A stretch of DNA of 64,000 bases from Phycisphaerae bacterium (GTDB taxonomy: Bacteria; Planctomycetota; Phycisphaerae; Phycisphaerales; UBA1924): positions 1,736,001 through 1,800,000 of the forward strand of contig JAUIES010000001.1 of assembly GCA_030429705.1 (NCBI GenBank), written 5' to 3'. Shown here one piece after another: positions 9,297-18,337 of the stretch. Position 1 is the stretch's first letter, and every line of letters starts with the position of its first letter. The notes under the pieces are model-generated. The model was not told the DNA's origin. It made no database searches and saw only the letters and a list, made by a program, of their open reading frames with translations. Both the position numbers and the translations under genes were made by a program.

Positions 9297-10192
9297 ACTG
9301 GCGCACGGTCCTCCATCCCGCATGTGTCCTGGCATTTCTGGTGTTGGGCGTGTCGGCGATCGGCATGCGAGCGGCGATCGATCGGTACGGATTGCATCTG
9401 CAGAAGGAAGAGATTCATGCGCCGGGGCGGCGGCAGGTATCGACGATACCTCGTGAGACACCGAACTGGGAGCAGTTTGGTCCTGATCAGGTGCTTGACG
9501 AGGACACTGTGAAGACATTGGGCACGAACAACTTTGTCTCGCGTGCGTTCCGCCGAAAGGGCGGCATTGAAGGCGAGAGGCCGATGGTCATCGAGTTTCA
9601 CGCTGCCTACTACACCGGCGGGATTGACACGGTGCCGCATGTGCCTGAGCGCTGCATGGTTGGGGGGGGGTGGCGACGGACGAAGGACGCCCGCACGCTC
9701 AGCCTCGATCTGGACAGCACGACCTGGGTGAAGGATGAGGCGGCGAGTCAGTCGCCGCTTGGCGAGGTGTATACGGCTCGTACGCTGCCGTCGCCTTATT
9801 CGACGGCACCGGGGACGCGTGTTCGTCTGCCGTATTCGATCACGCCGGATTCACCGATTCGGATGCGTGTGACGGAGTTTGAGAGTCCGGATTCGAATCG
9901 TCGATTGCTTGCGGGTTATTTCTTTGTTGCCAACGGCGGGGTAGCTTCGAGCGCCGAACAGGTACGGACGCTTGCGTTCAATTTGACGAGTGATTATGCG
10001 TATTACCTGAAGGTGCAGTTGAGTTCTGCGACGGTCGAATCGGGCGAAGAGTTGGCTCTTGAAGGCGCGAGTCTCTTGAGTGAGTTGATGCCTGAGATCA
10101 TGCGGTGTGTGCCGGACTGGACATTGGTCGAGTCTGGCGAGTATCCAGAGGACAACCCAAAGCGAACTGTCGCCGGACAGGCTGAGGATTAA
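9293..10192 (+). CDS. Exosortase-associated EpsI-like protein
   Basis: A 299-aa protein with one N-terminal membrane segment (HPACVLAFLVLGVSAIGM) and an extracytoplasmic domain. The motif DTVPHVPERCMVGGGW corresponds to the 'HSPxxCLPGxGW' signature of EpsI proteins, with the conserved Cys preserved. EpsI domains are fused to, or encoded beside, exosortases; their exact role is not settled. It starts with GTG overlapping the exosortase stop. C-terminal segments such as GYFFVANGGVASS and RTLAFNLTSDYAYYLKVQ resemble the usual 'YWF...NG...' part. Confidence 0.82.
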   Translation: MNWRTVLHPACVLAFLVLGVSAIGMRAAIDRYGLHLQKEEIHAPGRRQVSTIPRETPNWEQFGPDQVLDEDTVKTLGTNNFVSRAFRRKGGIEGERPMVIEFHAAYYTGGIDTVPHVPERCMVGGGWRRTKDARTLSLDLDSTTWVKDEAASQSPLGEVYTARTLPSPYSTAPGTRVRLPYSITPDSPIRMRVTEFESPDSNRRLLAGYFFVANGGVASSAEQVRTLAFNLTSDYAYYLKVQLSSATVESGEELALEGASLLSELMPEIMRCVPDWTLVESGEYPEDNPKRTVAGQAED

Positions 10193-10237
10193 AAGGATTG
10201 AGTCACCGAGGTCGGTGATTCAGATTCGGGAGTAGGA

Positions 10238-13200
10238 ATGGCTTCTCGCGTAAATACAAAGTTGGTCGTGGCGTTGGTTGCAGGTGTGATCGCGGTATGC
10301 GTGGTCGGCATCGGGCTGTACTCGTTCGTGCTCAAGCGTGGTCCTGAGGACAATGTTCGCGCTGGCGACAAGGCGATGACCGACGGCGAATATGGAGTTG
10401 CCAAGAACATGTACGGGCGAGCGGTGAACCGCGACCCGAACAATGTTGAGTGGCTGCAGAAGTACCGGTCGGCGATCGAAGCGTGGACACCTGATACCGA
10501 GACGGTGTACAAGAACGAGTTCCAGACCGCGTGGCAACCGATGTTGCGTGCCATGGCGATAGCGCAACAAACGAATATTGATGCGTCGCTGGAGTATCTT
10601 GAGCTGGTGTACAGGATGACGGAGATGCGCGGGTTTGATCCGGCAGCGGTGAGCAATCTCGAGCGCGAGACGGTGGCTTTGGTCTCGAACATGCAGATGG
10701 CTAATCCGGATGACACGCAGGTGAACCGGCTTCGTCGTTTCCGAGCGCTTGCGTATGTGAATCTCATTCAGAACACGCAGCTGCTTTCGACGGATGTCAT
10801 GGAGCAAACGCGGGATGATCTGGTGACGGCGCTTGATGCGGACCCTGAAGATGGAGCGATGTCTGTTGGTCTGATGATCTTTGATCAGTCTGCTGCAAAG
10901 GGCGAGTTGGCTGCGAGTCGTTGGGACGGGTATCTGGCGAAGATGGAGGAAGCGAAGAAGCACCTGACCTTCCACCTGCTTGAAGATCCGGATGATCCGA
11001 TGGTGATCCAGTCGCTCCTGGCGGTCGAGATCGACATGGCGTTTGAACAGATCAGACGGAACACAACTGCGGGTGTTGCCAGGCGAGAAGCAGTCGCTGC
11101 TTCGGCTCGTTCGTTTATACCGAAGGTCGAGGAGATGTTCGAGTCGCTGCTACAAACCAGTGATCCGATGGAATTGGCGATCATCAGCCGGGTCTCTCGA
11201 ATCGAGCAGGGTGTTGATCCTGACGCGCGAAACAGGCGGACGGTTGCGCTGGTCGAGAAGATGTTGGAAGGCGATCCTGAAGATTCATCGGCGCTTGCGT
11301 TCCTTGCGAACACGCTGAAGACTCGCGGTGATCTTGTTGAGGCAGCGGTCGCGTACGAGCGTTTGACCGAGCAGCCTCAGATGTCGGTTGGTTTGCCTGG
11401 CATGATTCGGATGCACCACCAGACGCAGGCGTATCGGATGCTGGCAGAGATTGCTCTGCAGCAGGCAGGTGAGATCAGGTCGGACGATGAAGCGGCTGCT
11501 GCGCAGTATGTTGCGCAGGCGAAGGTGAATCGTGATGAGTATGCCGAGCGTGTGGGGTTGTCTGACCCGCAGTTGTTGTATATCGATGCATTGATTGCCG
11601 ATGCGAATGGGGACATTCGCGGATCTTTGGTCTTGTTTCAGCGGTACATTCAGAGTCTGCCGACGGACCAGGCGACGGCACGGGTTCAAGGGCTTTGGAT
11701 GCAGGGACAGGCGGCTGCTCGTTTGAACGAACACGGGCGTGCGCGTGAGTCATTCAAGGAGCTTCTGAATCTTCGGCCCGAGGCACCGTTTGCGATTATC
11801 GCGTTGGCGCAGTCTGAGATGGCACTCGCGAATCCGCAAGAGGCGTTGGCGCAGTTTCGGCTTGCGAACTCGCTGATGCCCGGGAATGAAGCGGTGGTGG
11901 AGCAGATTCGCAAGTTGGAAATCGGGCTTGGGTTGGTGGCTTCGGACGATCCGATTGAGCAAGCGCTCGCGGAGTCGCGGGCGGCGCTTGGGGGTTCTGC
12001 GACACAGGCTTCGAACAGTATTCTTGCGAAGCAGATTTTGCAGGACGCGATTGCGACGCATGGGTATGCGCCGGACCTTGCGAGAGAACTGGCGACGATC
12101 TTCATGATGGAGCGCAATCTTGATGCGGCGAAGGAAGCCCTTGGTAAATCGCTTGAATCGAATCCTGATGATGAAACGCTTGTGCGTTTGAACGACGCGA
12201 TTCAGCAGGACAACATGCTTGATGCAAATCTGGCTTTGATCGACAGTTCACCCGTTTCGGACACGCGCAAGGCGGTGAATACATTTCGTGTCTTGATGTC
12301 GTATGACGAGCCTGAGCGGGCTCGCGAGGTGCTCGCGCAAGCGCGGGCAGCGAATCCTGATGACACCGTGTTGATCGACATGGCATTCGTGGATGCGCTT
12401 CAGCAAGAGGACCTTGCAAAAGCCCGAGCGGTGTATGAAGAGGCTGTTGGGCGAGGCGTGCTGGGTGGCGATTCACTGATCTATCGCGCTCGACTTGAAG
12501 CGGTGGAAGGTCGTGCCCAGGAAGCGATCGACACGCTGACACAGGCGATTGAGTTGGGCGCGACGCAGTCGCCGGTGTACCGTTTGCTTGGCACGCAGAT
12601 GCAGGCTGCGGGATTGAGTCAGCAGGCGCTTGAAGCATACCAGACTGCGTACAACATCAAGCCTGACGACATCAACAACGCGAAAGCGCTGATGCAGAGT
12701 TTGTACACGCTTCGTCGTCCTGAAGAGGCGTTGGTTGTGGCGCGTGAAGCGCAGCGATTCGGTCGTAATGACAGCGGGTTCCGCAACATGTGGTTGTCGC
12801 TTGAATCTGAAGCGGGCGGTGAAGCCGGCATGTCGCGTGCGATCACCGTTCGTGAACAGATCAGTGTTGTTGACCCTGAGGACAAGACGAACAAGATTCA
12901 ACTCGCGATGTTGTATATCGACATTGCGAGTTCGAAGGATCTCGTTGTTGCCGACGAAGCGCGGCGTGAATACTGGGCGAAGGCGAAATCGCTGATCGAC
13001 AGTATGAAGGCAGAAGAAAAAGACATTCGCATGGTGCAGTTGGAAGCCCGCTGGCTTGCCGACCAGGGTCGTGTGCCACAGGAAGATGGCACGACGATTG
13101 ATGGCATCGATGCGGCACGAGGTGTATTCGTCGAGTACATCCTTGAAAAGGGTGACGATGTGACTGCGGTGCCGTTCGTTGCGCTTGCCGAGTTCATGAT

Positions 13201-14932
13201 GGAGCGCGGTCGATACAGCGTTGCCGAGAGTTCGCTGATTGGTGCGAAGGAATACCAGACGGAAGATCTCGAGGTCGACAAGATTCTTGGATCGCTGTAC
13301 ATGGATCAGAAGCAGTTCCGCATTGCGGCGGAGACCTTTGGAGCGGTCGTCAATGCTGGGAAAGATATCGAGGGTGAGCCTTATCGCCTGCGTTGGATTG
13401 AGATGTTGCTTCGTATTGGTGAGTATGCGAAGGCGCAGGAGCAGTTGGATCTTCTGCCAGCGTCGATGGCGGAGGATCTGACGACACTCTTGCAGCAAGC
13501 CGAAGCGGCAGACGGGCTTGGGCAGGCGACCAAGGCGGCGCAGATGTATGACCGTGCCGTTGCGTTGTTCCCAGAGAGCCCGTTGCCCTACTCGCGTCGT
13601 GCGGAGTATCGCCTGCGTGATGCCAATATGTTGCAGGATGTTCTCGCTGACCTGGGTCAGGCGTTGTCGATTGACCCGACGAATGTGCAGACGCTGCAGA
13701 TTCGTGCGGGTGTGTTCAGCCGCGAGAACCGGTACGAAGAAATGCTCGCGGACTTAACGACGGCTCTTCGAGCAAATCCGCAGAACACGGACATTTTGAT
13801 GTCGGTGATGCTTGAGCATTTGATGCGTGATGAAGACGGTCGTGCGATGGACCTTGTTGAAGAAACGATGCGGAAGCGGCCGCGCGACTTGATGTTGATT
13901 GCGACGGCTGCCAAGGTGTTTGAGGATAGATTGTTCTGGGATCGAGCTGCGACGCTGTACCAGCGTGGTTGGGAGTTGAGCGGCGACCATGGTTTTGGTC
14001 TGGCGTACATCAATAGTTTGATCAGTCGCGATCAGCCGAAAACGCGTGATGCGGATCTGGTGCTGCGGCAAGTGCGTCAGTTAACGGGTGCTGCTGAGAC
14101 TGACTGGCGTGTTGATTTTGCTGCAGCAGCGATTCAGTTCAAGCAAGGCAATGTGGCTGCAGCCGAGACTGCGCTCTCTGCGTTGTTTGAGACACTCTCT
14201 GAGAGACCGGGTGTGTTGAGTATCTGGCTTGGCAATCTCACCGCGCTGTATGGTGAAGATGTGCAGGGGCGCACTGCGTTTCTGCAGAAGTTGGCTGCAT
14301 CACTATCGGATGACGCGCCGGGCAAGCCCTGGGCGCGGTTGTTTTATGCTCAGTCCTTGTCGGCTGATGAAGCAACGCACGACGAAGCGTCGAGCCTGTT
14401 CCGCGAGATGCAAGCGTTGGGCGAGACCTCGCCATTCGCACGATTTGCGTTCCGACAGGAAGGCGCGATGTACTATTCGGCCGGTCTGTATGAAGAAGCG
14501 GTGCGTGTGTGGGAAGCTGGTCTTGACATGTTCCCCGGCGACTGGGAGATGTGTAACAATGCAGCGTTTGCATTGGCAACGGAGTTGAACCGACCTTCGG
14601 ATGCGTTGCCGTTCGCGTTATCAGCCGTCGAAGCGGCTCCGCAGCAATCGGAAGCGTACGACTCGCTTGCTCGCGTCTATATCGGGACGGGTGAACTCAA
14701 CAAGGCGATGGAAGCACTGCGACAGGCGCGACGATTCTCGAACTCGAAGCGATCGGATGTGAGTATTGCAGTGACGGGCGGCGAACTGAACATCGAACGC
14801 GGTGAGTTGTCGCAAGCCCGCAAGAATCTGGAGCGGTTGCTTCTGGGTATCTCGCTCGTTCCGGATCTTCGAGAGGATTTTGAGTCCGATATTGAACTGC
14901 TTCTGCGGAGAATCGACTCACTCGGCGGGTAA
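10238..14932 (+). CDS. Giant membrane-anchored TPR protein of the EPS/exosortase locus
   Basis: A 1564-aa protein with a single N-terminal membrane anchor (VVALVAGVIAVCVVGIGLYSF, about residues 9-30). It is otherwise almost wholly helical tetratricopeptide repeats, e.g. ANSLMPGNEAVVEQIRKLE and RLLGTQMQAAGLSQQALEAY. Large TPR proteins of this kind (PrsT-like) accompany exosortase and EPS export genes and are thought to scaffold export or assembly in the periplasm; that role is inferred from context. The ATG at 10238 is preceded by GGGAGTAGGA. It is 45 nt downstream of the EpsI-like gene and the same transcription unit is likely. Confidence 0.88.
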   Translation: MASRVNTKLVVALVAGVIAVCVVGIGLYSFVLKRGPEDNVRAGDKAMTDGEYGVAKNMYGRAVNRDPNNVEWLQKYRSAIEAWTPDTETVYKNEFQTAWQPMLRAMAIAQQTNIDASLEYLELVYRMTEMRGFDPAAVSNLERETVALVSNMQMANPDDTQVNRLRRFRALAYVNLIQNTQLLSTDVMEQTRDDLVTALDADPEDGAMSVGLMIFDQSAAKGELAASRWDGYLAKMEEAKKHLTFHLLEDPDDPMVIQSLLAVEIDMAFEQIRRNTTAGVARREAVAASARSFIPKVEEMFESLLQTSDPMELAIISRVSRIEQGVDPDARNRRTVALVEKMLEGDPEDSSALAFLANTLKTRGDLVEAAVAYERLTEQPQMSVGLPGMIRMHHQTQAYRMLAEIALQQAGEIRSDDEAAAAQYVAQAKVNRDEYAERVGLSDPQLLYIDALIADANGDIRGSLVLFQRYIQSLPTDQATARVQGLWMQGQAAARLNEHGRARESFKELLNLRPEAPFAIIALAQSEMALANPQEALAQFRLANSLMPGNEAVVEQIRKLEIGLGLVASDDPIEQALAESRAALGGSATQASNSILAKQILQDAIATHGYAPDLARELATIFMMERNLDAAKEALGKSLESNPDDETLVRLNDAIQQDNMLDANLALIDSSPVSDTRKAVNTFRVLMSYDEPERAREVLAQARAANPDDTVLIDMAFVDALQQEDLAKARAVYEEAVGRGVLGGDSLIYRARLEAVEGRAQEAIDTLTQAIELGATQSPVYRLLGTQMQAAGLSQQALEAYQTAYNIKPDDINNAKALMQSLYTLRRPEEALVVAREAQRFGRNDSGFRNMWLSLESEAGGEAGMSRAITVREQISVVDPEDKTNKIQLAMLYIDIASSKDLVVADEARREYWAKAKSLIDSMKAEEKDIRMVQLEARWLADQGRVPQEDGTTIDGIDAARGVFVEYILEKGDDVTAVPFVALAEFMMERGRYSVAESSLIGAKEYQTEDLEVDKILGSLYMDQKQFRIAAETFGAVVNAGKDIEGEPYRLRWIEMLLRIGEYAKAQEQLDLLPASMAEDLTTLLQQAEAADGLGQATKAAQMYDRAVALFPESPLPYSRRAEYRLRDANMLQDVLADLGQALSIDPTNVQTLQIRAGVFSRENRYEEMLADLTTALRANPQNTDILMSVMLEHLMRDEDGRAMDLVEETMRKRPRDLMLIATAAKVFEDRLFWDRAATLYQRGWELSGDHGFGLAYINSLISRDQPKTRDADLVLRQVRQLTGAAETDWRVDFAAAAIQFKQGNVAAAETALSALFETLSERPGVLSIWLGNLTALYGEDVQGRTAFLQKLAASLSDDAPGKPWARLFYAQSLSADEATHDEASSLFREMQALGETSPFARFAFRQEGAMYYSAGLYEEAVRVWEAGLDMFPGDWEMCNNAAFALATELNRPSDALPFALSAVEAAPQQSEAYDSLARVYIGTGELNKAMEALRQARRFSNSKRSDVSIAVTGGELNIERGELSQARKNLERLLLGISLVPDLREDFESDIELLLRRIDSLGG

Positions 14933-15019
14933 ATCTGGCCGACAACACTGAACGACCCTTTGTCTCGATAGAAGCGCCTTCGCCCAGGCGTATGGATAGA
15001 ACCGGGCGGGAGACTAGCG

Positions 15020-17266
15020 ATGACGACGATGCCAACTGCTGCACCAACTGGAACGCCGATGCCTCGCCCACCGGCTGGTGGTGGGGGTGGCGGCGCACCC
15101 ATGGTGACGATTGACCCAATCAAGTTGCTCAAGAAGTATCAATGGGTGCTGGTGGCATGTGTGATCTTCGGCGCGTTCATGGGGACGGCTGCGCACTTCG
15201 CGTTTCTCAAGTTGCGTCCGACCTTTGTGTCTGAGGTCATGTTTGAAGTCACGATGCCTCAAGAGAACATTGAAGACATCACTTCGATGGGTATCAGTTC
15301 GGCGGAAATCGACCGCATCATGGCGACTGAGAAGTTGAAGTTGGTCTCTGATTCGATGCTGGACACTCTGGCGAGTGATCCGCGGCTTGTGACGCAGGCG
15401 CCAAACTGGGTCAAGCCGTATATGTCGGGTGGCCGTATCAACACGACGGAAGCGACGGAAGCGTTGAAGGAATCGATTTCATCGAGCATGATCAGCGGGA
15501 CGAACTACTTCAAGTTGTCGGTGAAGGGTCGAACGGCGGATGATGTGTTTGTGATTGCGGGTCTTTTGAAGGATGTGTACCTGAGCGATTTGACGCGCAT
15601 GACGAGTGTCGGCGTTCAGGAACAAAGCAGGGTCATCAATGACACCGTGCGAGATATCGATACGACGATCAACTCGTTGAATGATCAACGAGCCCGATTG
15701 CTGAAGGAACAGACTGTCGACTCGCTCGATCTGCGGACGAATGCGTTGGGCCAGCGTCAGAGTTTGACCTTGAACCAGTTGTCAGAAGCCGAGCACTGGA
15801 TCACGACGATCTTGAGTCGGCTTGAGACGATGGAGCAGGCTCGCAACTCGGAAGCGGGTGTGACTTATTCGGATTCGCAGCGTTCGGCGGCGAATCAGGA
15901 TCCGTTGGTGCAGGGCCAGCGTCAGACGCTGAAAGTGCTCGAGACCGAGTTGCAGAGTTTGCGCGAGCGTGGGTACAAGCCGAGTCACCGCGAGTTCAAG
16001 CGCATTCAGGCGCAGATCGACTCGACGAAGCAGAAGATGACAGATCTGATCGAAGAGACACTGGCGCGGAATTTTGATGCGGAGTATGACGACTACACGC
16101 AGCAGTTGCGGTCGTATCAGGCATCACAAGCAAAGTTGTCGGGAGAGGCAGAGACCTTGCGCAATGAACTTGCGGATCTGAATCGAACGATCTCAGAACT
16201 TGACGATGTTGAACGCAAGATTAACGAGATGATCAGTCAGCGCCAGACCAACCTGAACTCGCTTGCGAGCCTGACCCAGCGATCGAAGTTGAAGAATGCA
16301 TCGCTTGTCGGGGTGGCTGGTGCTGAGCGCAAGCCCAACCGGCCTTCGTTTCCCAAGATCTTCATGATGGTGCCGGCGGGTGCGTTCCTGTTCACAGGGC
16401 TCATTGGTGGCTTGCTGCTGCTGCGTGAGTTGCTTGACACGCGTGTGAAGGGGCCTTCTGATGTTGCGCTTCTGCCTCGGACGCGCGTCGTTGGGATGAT
16501 CGCAGCGGGCGATGAAGATGAAGGGAACAAGAACAAGATTGAAGTGATGTTCCGCGATTCGGCTGACAGCGTTGTTGCTGAGCATTTCCGGCAACTGCGG
16601 ACGACGGTGATCAAGCAGATGCAACGCAGTGGTCATCAGTCGCTGTTGATCGTGGGCGGCATGCCCGGTTCGGGCGCATCGTCGGTCGTGAGCAATCTCG
16701 GTTTGGCGTGTGCTTCGATGGATCTGAAAGTGTTGTTGATCGATGGGAACTTCCGTCGTCCGGCGCTGCATCGGATCTTTGAGAAGCAGGCGAGCCCTGG
16801 GTTGTCAGATGTGTTGGCCGGTTTGACGACACTCGAGGACGCTGCGCAGCCTGTCGATGGTGTCGCGAATCTTGATGTGCTGACTGTTGGATCGGCTGAG
16901 CATCGTCAGTACGAGCGGCTGGGCGGCAATCAGATGGCCGATTGCCTCGGTGCCTGCAAAGGGAAGTACGATCTCGTTCTGATCGATGTCGCGCCCGCCA
17001 TGGTGTCAGGCGACGGCATGGCGATCGCGAATCGGACGGATGCCTCGATGCTCGTGGTACGTGCGTATGGCGAAAAACGAGGTATGGTTGCCCGATTGCG
17101 GAACGAACTTGATGAGTGTCGCTCAGAGATGTTGGGTGTGGTCGTCAATGCTGTGCGTTCGGCGCCAGGTGGATACATGCGTCAGAACATTCGTGCGAGC
17201 CGCGCCTATCACACGCCGGGGATGAAGGTGGGTACTTCCATCGATCACGATCCGGCGGAAGGATAA
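15020..17266 (+). CDS. Wzz chain-length determinant fused to a degenerate BY-kinase domain
   Basis: Inner-membrane polysaccharide co-polymerase, 748 aa. A Pro/Gly-rich N-terminus is followed by membrane segment 1 (about 42-62) and a long periplasmic coiled-coil region (about 200-415). Membrane segment 2 (IFMMVPAGAFLFTGLIGGLL, about 450-470) leads into a cytoplasmic CpsD/BY-kinase-like domain (about 515-710). In that domain the Walker A loop reads MPGSGASS, with Ala553 where Lys is expected. Walker A' is LIDGNFRRP (Asp575, then Asn577 instead of Asp) and Walker B is LIDVAPA (Asp656). The C-terminus has few tyrosines instead of a Tyr cluster. The kinase is therefore probably inactive or unusual. 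It sits between the TPR protein and sugar-nucleotide genes, as expected for EPS chain-length control. Confidence 0.87.
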   Translation: MTTMPTAAPTGTPMPRPPAGGGGGGAPMVTIDPIKLLKKYQWVLVACVIFGAFMGTAAHFAFLKLRPTFVSEVMFEVTMPQENIEDITSMGISSAEIDRIMATEKLKLVSDSMLDTLASDPRLVTQAPNWVKPYMSGGRINTTEATEALKESISSSMISGTNYFKLSVKGRTADDVFVIAGLLKDVYLSDLTRMTSVGVQEQSRVINDTVRDIDTTINSLNDQRARLLKEQTVDSLDLRTNALGQRQSLTLNQLSEAEHWITTILSRLETMEQARNSEAGVTYSDSQRSAANQDPLVQGQRQTLKVLETELQSLRERGYKPSHREFKRIQAQIDSTKQKMTDLIEETLARNFDAEYDDYTQQLRSYQASQAKLSGEAETLRNELADLNRTISELDDVERKINEMISQRQTNLNSLASLTQRSKLKNASLVGVAGAERKPNRPSFPKIFMMVPAGAFLFTGLIGGLLLLRELLDTRVKGPSDVALLPRTRVVGMIAAGDEDEGNKNKIEVMFRDSADSVVAEHFRQLRTTVIKQMQRSGHQSLLIVGGMPGSGASSVVSNLGLACASMDLKVLLIDGNFRRPALHRIFEKQASPGLSDVLAGLTTLEDAAQPVDGVANLDVLTVGSAEHRQYERLGGNQMADCLGACKGKYDLVLIDVAPAMVSGDGMAIANRTDASMLVVRAYGEKRGMVARLRNELDECRSEMLGVVVNAVRSAPGGYMRQNIRASRAYHTPGMKVGTSIDHDPAEG

Positions 17267-17302
17267 ACCAGAGGTTCGGCAGGTTGCAAGCGAGGTCGAT
17301 CG

Positions 17303-18337
17303 GTGCCCGAGTCAGCAGAAGAAACGCGAGCACCCGATGTCAGACGGACCCTGGTGACCGGTGGGGCAGGATTTGTCGGTTCGCACTTGATCGAGGTCCT
17401 GCTTGAACGCGGCGATCATGTCACGGTCATTGACAATCTCTCGACCGGGCGGCAGAGCAATCTGGGTGCGGGGCACGCTCGACTACGATTTATCGAATCG
17501 ACGGTGACACGGGCGCTCGATGCGTTTGGACCCGGCGAACGATTTGATGAGATATATCACCTCGCGGCTGCGGTGGGGGTGCAACTTATTCTGGAAGACC
17601 CGATCGGATCGATCGAGACGAATGTCGAACAGACCTCTGCCGTCTTGCGGTTTGCCAGGACGCATGGCAGGGATGGGGGGCCGGCGTCGATCCTGTTGAC
17701 ATCCAGCAGCGAAGTCTATGGGAAGCCCGCGAGCGATGTGTTCTGTGAAGACGACGATGTTGTGTACGGCCCGACGACTGCGCTGCGGTGGTCGTATGCA
17801 CAGACGAAGGCAATTGATGAGTATCTTGCGCTGGCGCATCATGCGCGATGCGGGGTGCCGGCGGTTGTTGTTCGATTGTTCAATACCGTTGGTCCGCGGC
17901 AGGTTGGGTCGTATGGCATGGTGCTGCCTCGATTCGTTGAATCGGCGCTGCGTGGTGAGCCGCTCAAGGTGTTTGGGGATGGCGAGCAATCACGATGCTT
18001 CTGCGATGTGCGTGATGTGGTGCGTGTTCTGCCCAAGTTACTTGGTTCACAAGCCTGCGCGGGTCGGGTGTTTAATGTTGGCAGCGATGAGTCGATTTCG
18101 ATACGAGCGCTGGCTGAGGCTGTGATTGCGACGCTCGGGTCGACTTCGACCGTGTCGATGGTTCCCTACGGTGATGCGTATCCCGGCGGTTTTGAAGATC
18201 TGCGTCATCGTCGGCCTTCGCTTGAGCGCGTGCGGTCGGCGGTCGGGTTTGAGCCGAAATGGAACTTGACGGACACGATTCAAGATCTTGCAAATGAGAT
18301 TCGGCAGCAGTTGGTGAAAGAGGAATCGTCTCAATGA
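17303..18337 (+). CDS. NAD-dependent nucleotide-sugar epimerase/dehydratase (extended SDR)
   Basis: 344-aa extended short-chain dehydrogenase acting on NDP-sugars. NAD-binding TGGAGFVG is at residues 19-26, the catalytic Ser lies in TSSSEVYG (about 134-136), and the Tyr165-x3-Lys169 pair is in SYAQTK. The HLAAAVGVQLILEDPIGSI segment and RLFNTVGPRQ resemble UDP-glucuronate decarboxylases and related 4,6-dehydratases; the exact sugar product cannot be fixed. It starts with GTG and overlaps the next gene by 4 nt (ATGA), giving tight coupling with the initiating glycosyl-1-phosphate transferase. It should supply precursor for the EPS made by this locus. Confidence 0.88.
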   Translation: MPESAEETRAPDVRRTLVTGGAGFVGSHLIEVLLERGDHVTVIDNLSTGRQSNLGAGHARLRFIESTVTRALDAFGPGERFDEIYHLAAAVGVQLILEDPIGSIETNVEQTSAVLRFARTHGRDGGPASILLTSSSEVYGKPASDVFCEDDDVVYGPTTALRWSYAQTKAIDEYLALAHHARCGVPAVVVRLFNTVGPRQVGSYGMVLPRFVESALRGEPLKVFGDGEQSRCFCDVRDVVRVLPKLLGSQACAGRVFNVGSDESISIRALAEAVIATLGSTSTVSMVPYGDAYPGGFEDLRHRRPSLERVRSAVGFEPKWNLTDTIQDLANEIRQQLVKEESSQ

